The position numbers and the translations under genes are program-made. Source: Cercis canadensis (Eukaryota; Streptophyta; Magnoliopsida; Fabales; Fabaceae). Taken from it: a DNA stretch of 64,000 nucleotides. The notes under the pieces were generated by a model that had not been told where the DNA came from, did no database searches, and was given only the letters and a program-made list of their open reading frames with translations. How positions within the stretch are numbered: position 1 is the first letter of the stretch; every line of letters begins with the position of its first letter. Positions 62,871 through 64,000 of this stretch are shown one piece after another. The stretch covers positions 192,133 through 256,132 of the forward strand of contig QAOA01008029.1 in assembly GCA_003255065.1 (NCBI GenBank). The letters run 5' to 3'.

Positions 62871-64000
62871 TTCATCCTTATTTGTAACTCAGATAATTTT
62901 CATTTGGATCACTGAATCTGGGACGGGATAGTTTCCTAGTGAGTCACAATATCTGGACCGACACCCTATTTCGGTTCATCCGTGTTTCTAACTCACATAT
63001 TTTTCATGTAGATCATTAAATCTGGGACGGGACAGTTTCCTGGTGAGTCACTATATCTGGTCTGGGACCCTGTTTCGGTTCATCCCTGTTTCTGACTCAT
63101 ATATTTTTCTTGTGTTTCCCTATATCTGGGACCGGGCAATTTTCTGACAAGTCACTATATGTGGTCCGGGACACTATTTCGGTTCATTCCAATTTCTGAC
63201 TCGGATATTTTTCTTGTCGATCACTGAATCTGGGACGGGACTGGTTCCTGGAGAGTCACTATATTTGGATTGGGACCCTGTTTCGAATCATCCCTTTTTC
63301 TGACTCAGATATTTTTCTTATATTTCCCTATGTCTGGGACGACCCAGTTTCCTTCAGAGTCAATATAGCTGGACCGGGACCCTGTTTCGGTTAATCCCTA
63401 TTTCTGACTCAAATATTTTTCTTGTAAATCACTAAATCAGGGACGGGACAGTTTCCTGGTGAGTCACTACATCTGGGACGGGACCCTGTTTCTGTCCATC
63501 CCTGTTTCTAACTCAGATTTTTTTCTTGTAGATCATTGAATCTGGGACGGAACAGTTTCCTGGAGAGTCACTATATCTAGACCGGGACCCTGATTCGGTT
63601 CATCCCTGTTTCTGACTCAGATATTTTTTTTGTGTTTCCCTTTATCTGGGAACGGGCAATTTTCTGGCAAGTCACTATATGTGGTTCGGGACCTTGTTTC
63701 GGTTCATTCCTTTTTCTGACTCGGATAATTTCTTGAAGATAACTGAATCTGGGACGGGATAGTTCCCTGCTGAATAACTATATCTGAAACTGGACCCTGT
63801 TTCGGTTCATCCCTGTTTCTGACTCAGTTTTTTTTCTTGTGGATCACTGAATCTGGGACGGGACAGTTTCCTGGAGAGTCACTATAACTGGACCGGGACC
63901 CTGTTTCGGTTCATCCCTGTTTCTGAATCAGATATTTTTCTTGTGTTTCCTTTATCTGGGACCGGGCAGTTTTTTGGCAAGTCACTAGATGTGGTCCGGG
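62871..64000 (+). repeat. Duplicated segment (partner 47203-48333)
   Basis: Second copy of the segment at 47.2-48.3 kb, still matching at the last base of the window, so the real duplication is longer. It joins on the left a segment matching 43.2-43.7 kb. Confidence 0.9.

Larger units (their letters stand above)
60413..64000 (+). repeat. 104-bp satellite array, right end (plus sense)
   Basis: About 34 monomers following solo LTR copy 2. The first kilobase continues the 13-monomer higher-order repeat interrupted by the LTR. After about 61430 the array switches to segments nearly identical to parts of 40.1-48.3 kb. The array continues beyond the window end. Confidence 0.96.

Noticed and set aside
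1-64000. Telomere repeats, rDNA or tRNA genes
   Set aside because: No runs of telomere-type heptamers and no rRNA or tRNA-like segments were seen in the satellite or the LTRs.

Overview
This window contains no recognisable protein-coding gene, rRNA or tRNA. It is almost entirely one tandem satellite with a basic unit of about 104 bp, roughly 590 monomers, running off both ends of the window. The only other DNA is two copies of a ~1.43 kb element that look like solo LTRs of a retrotransposon. A megabase-type satellite with higher-order repeats, interrupted by TG...CA elements with 5-bp target duplications, points to heterochromatin of a flowering plant. I cannot name the species or the satellite family from the sequence alone.

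Layout: (1) 1-18388, satellite subfamily A. In the orientation used below (call it 'sense') it reads on the minus strand. (2) About 18388/18389, an abrupt orientation switch with no extra sequence. (3) 18389-30611, satellite with sense on the plus strand, subfamilies B and C. (4) 30612-32039, solo LTR copy 1, flanked by ACAGT on both sides. (5) 32040-58986, satellite plus sense, B/C types to about 47.4 kb and then a zone dominated by other variants (D types). (6) 58987-60412, solo LTR copy 2 in the opposite orientation, flanked by ATCAC on both sides. (7) 60413-64000, satellite plus sense, ending in a mosaic of segments also found at 40-48 kb.

Sense monomer, in order: a donor-like CTGGTGAGT or CTGGTAAGT, CACTATATCTGG, a GC-rich dyad GGTCCGGGACC, CTGTTTCGGTTCATCC, CTGACTCAGATATTTTTCTTG, then either TAGATCACTGAATCTGGG (type B) or TGTTTCCCTTTAACTGGG (type C), then GACGGGACAGTTTCCTG. 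On top of the 104-bp period there are many local higher-order repeats (2-, 3-, 4-, 5-, 6-, 7- and 13-monomer units) and longer duplications, including one collinear at a distance of 10,174 bp. This shows repeated unequal exchange or replication slippage.

The short open reading frames across the array are products of the repeat. Because 104 = 3x34+2, an ORF that runs through several monomers reads a different frame in each, and the same peptide phrases recur on both sides of the orientation switch.

The observation I would most want checked is that the type-B monomer has the layout of a minimal plant intron (73 nt: GT donor, CTGAC branch-like site 20 nt before a pyrimidine-rich TAG) plus a 31-nt 'exon'. 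Others are the array inversion between diverged subfamilies, the pair of oppositely oriented solo LTRs with different target duplications, and a CENP-B-box-like motif in some monomers.
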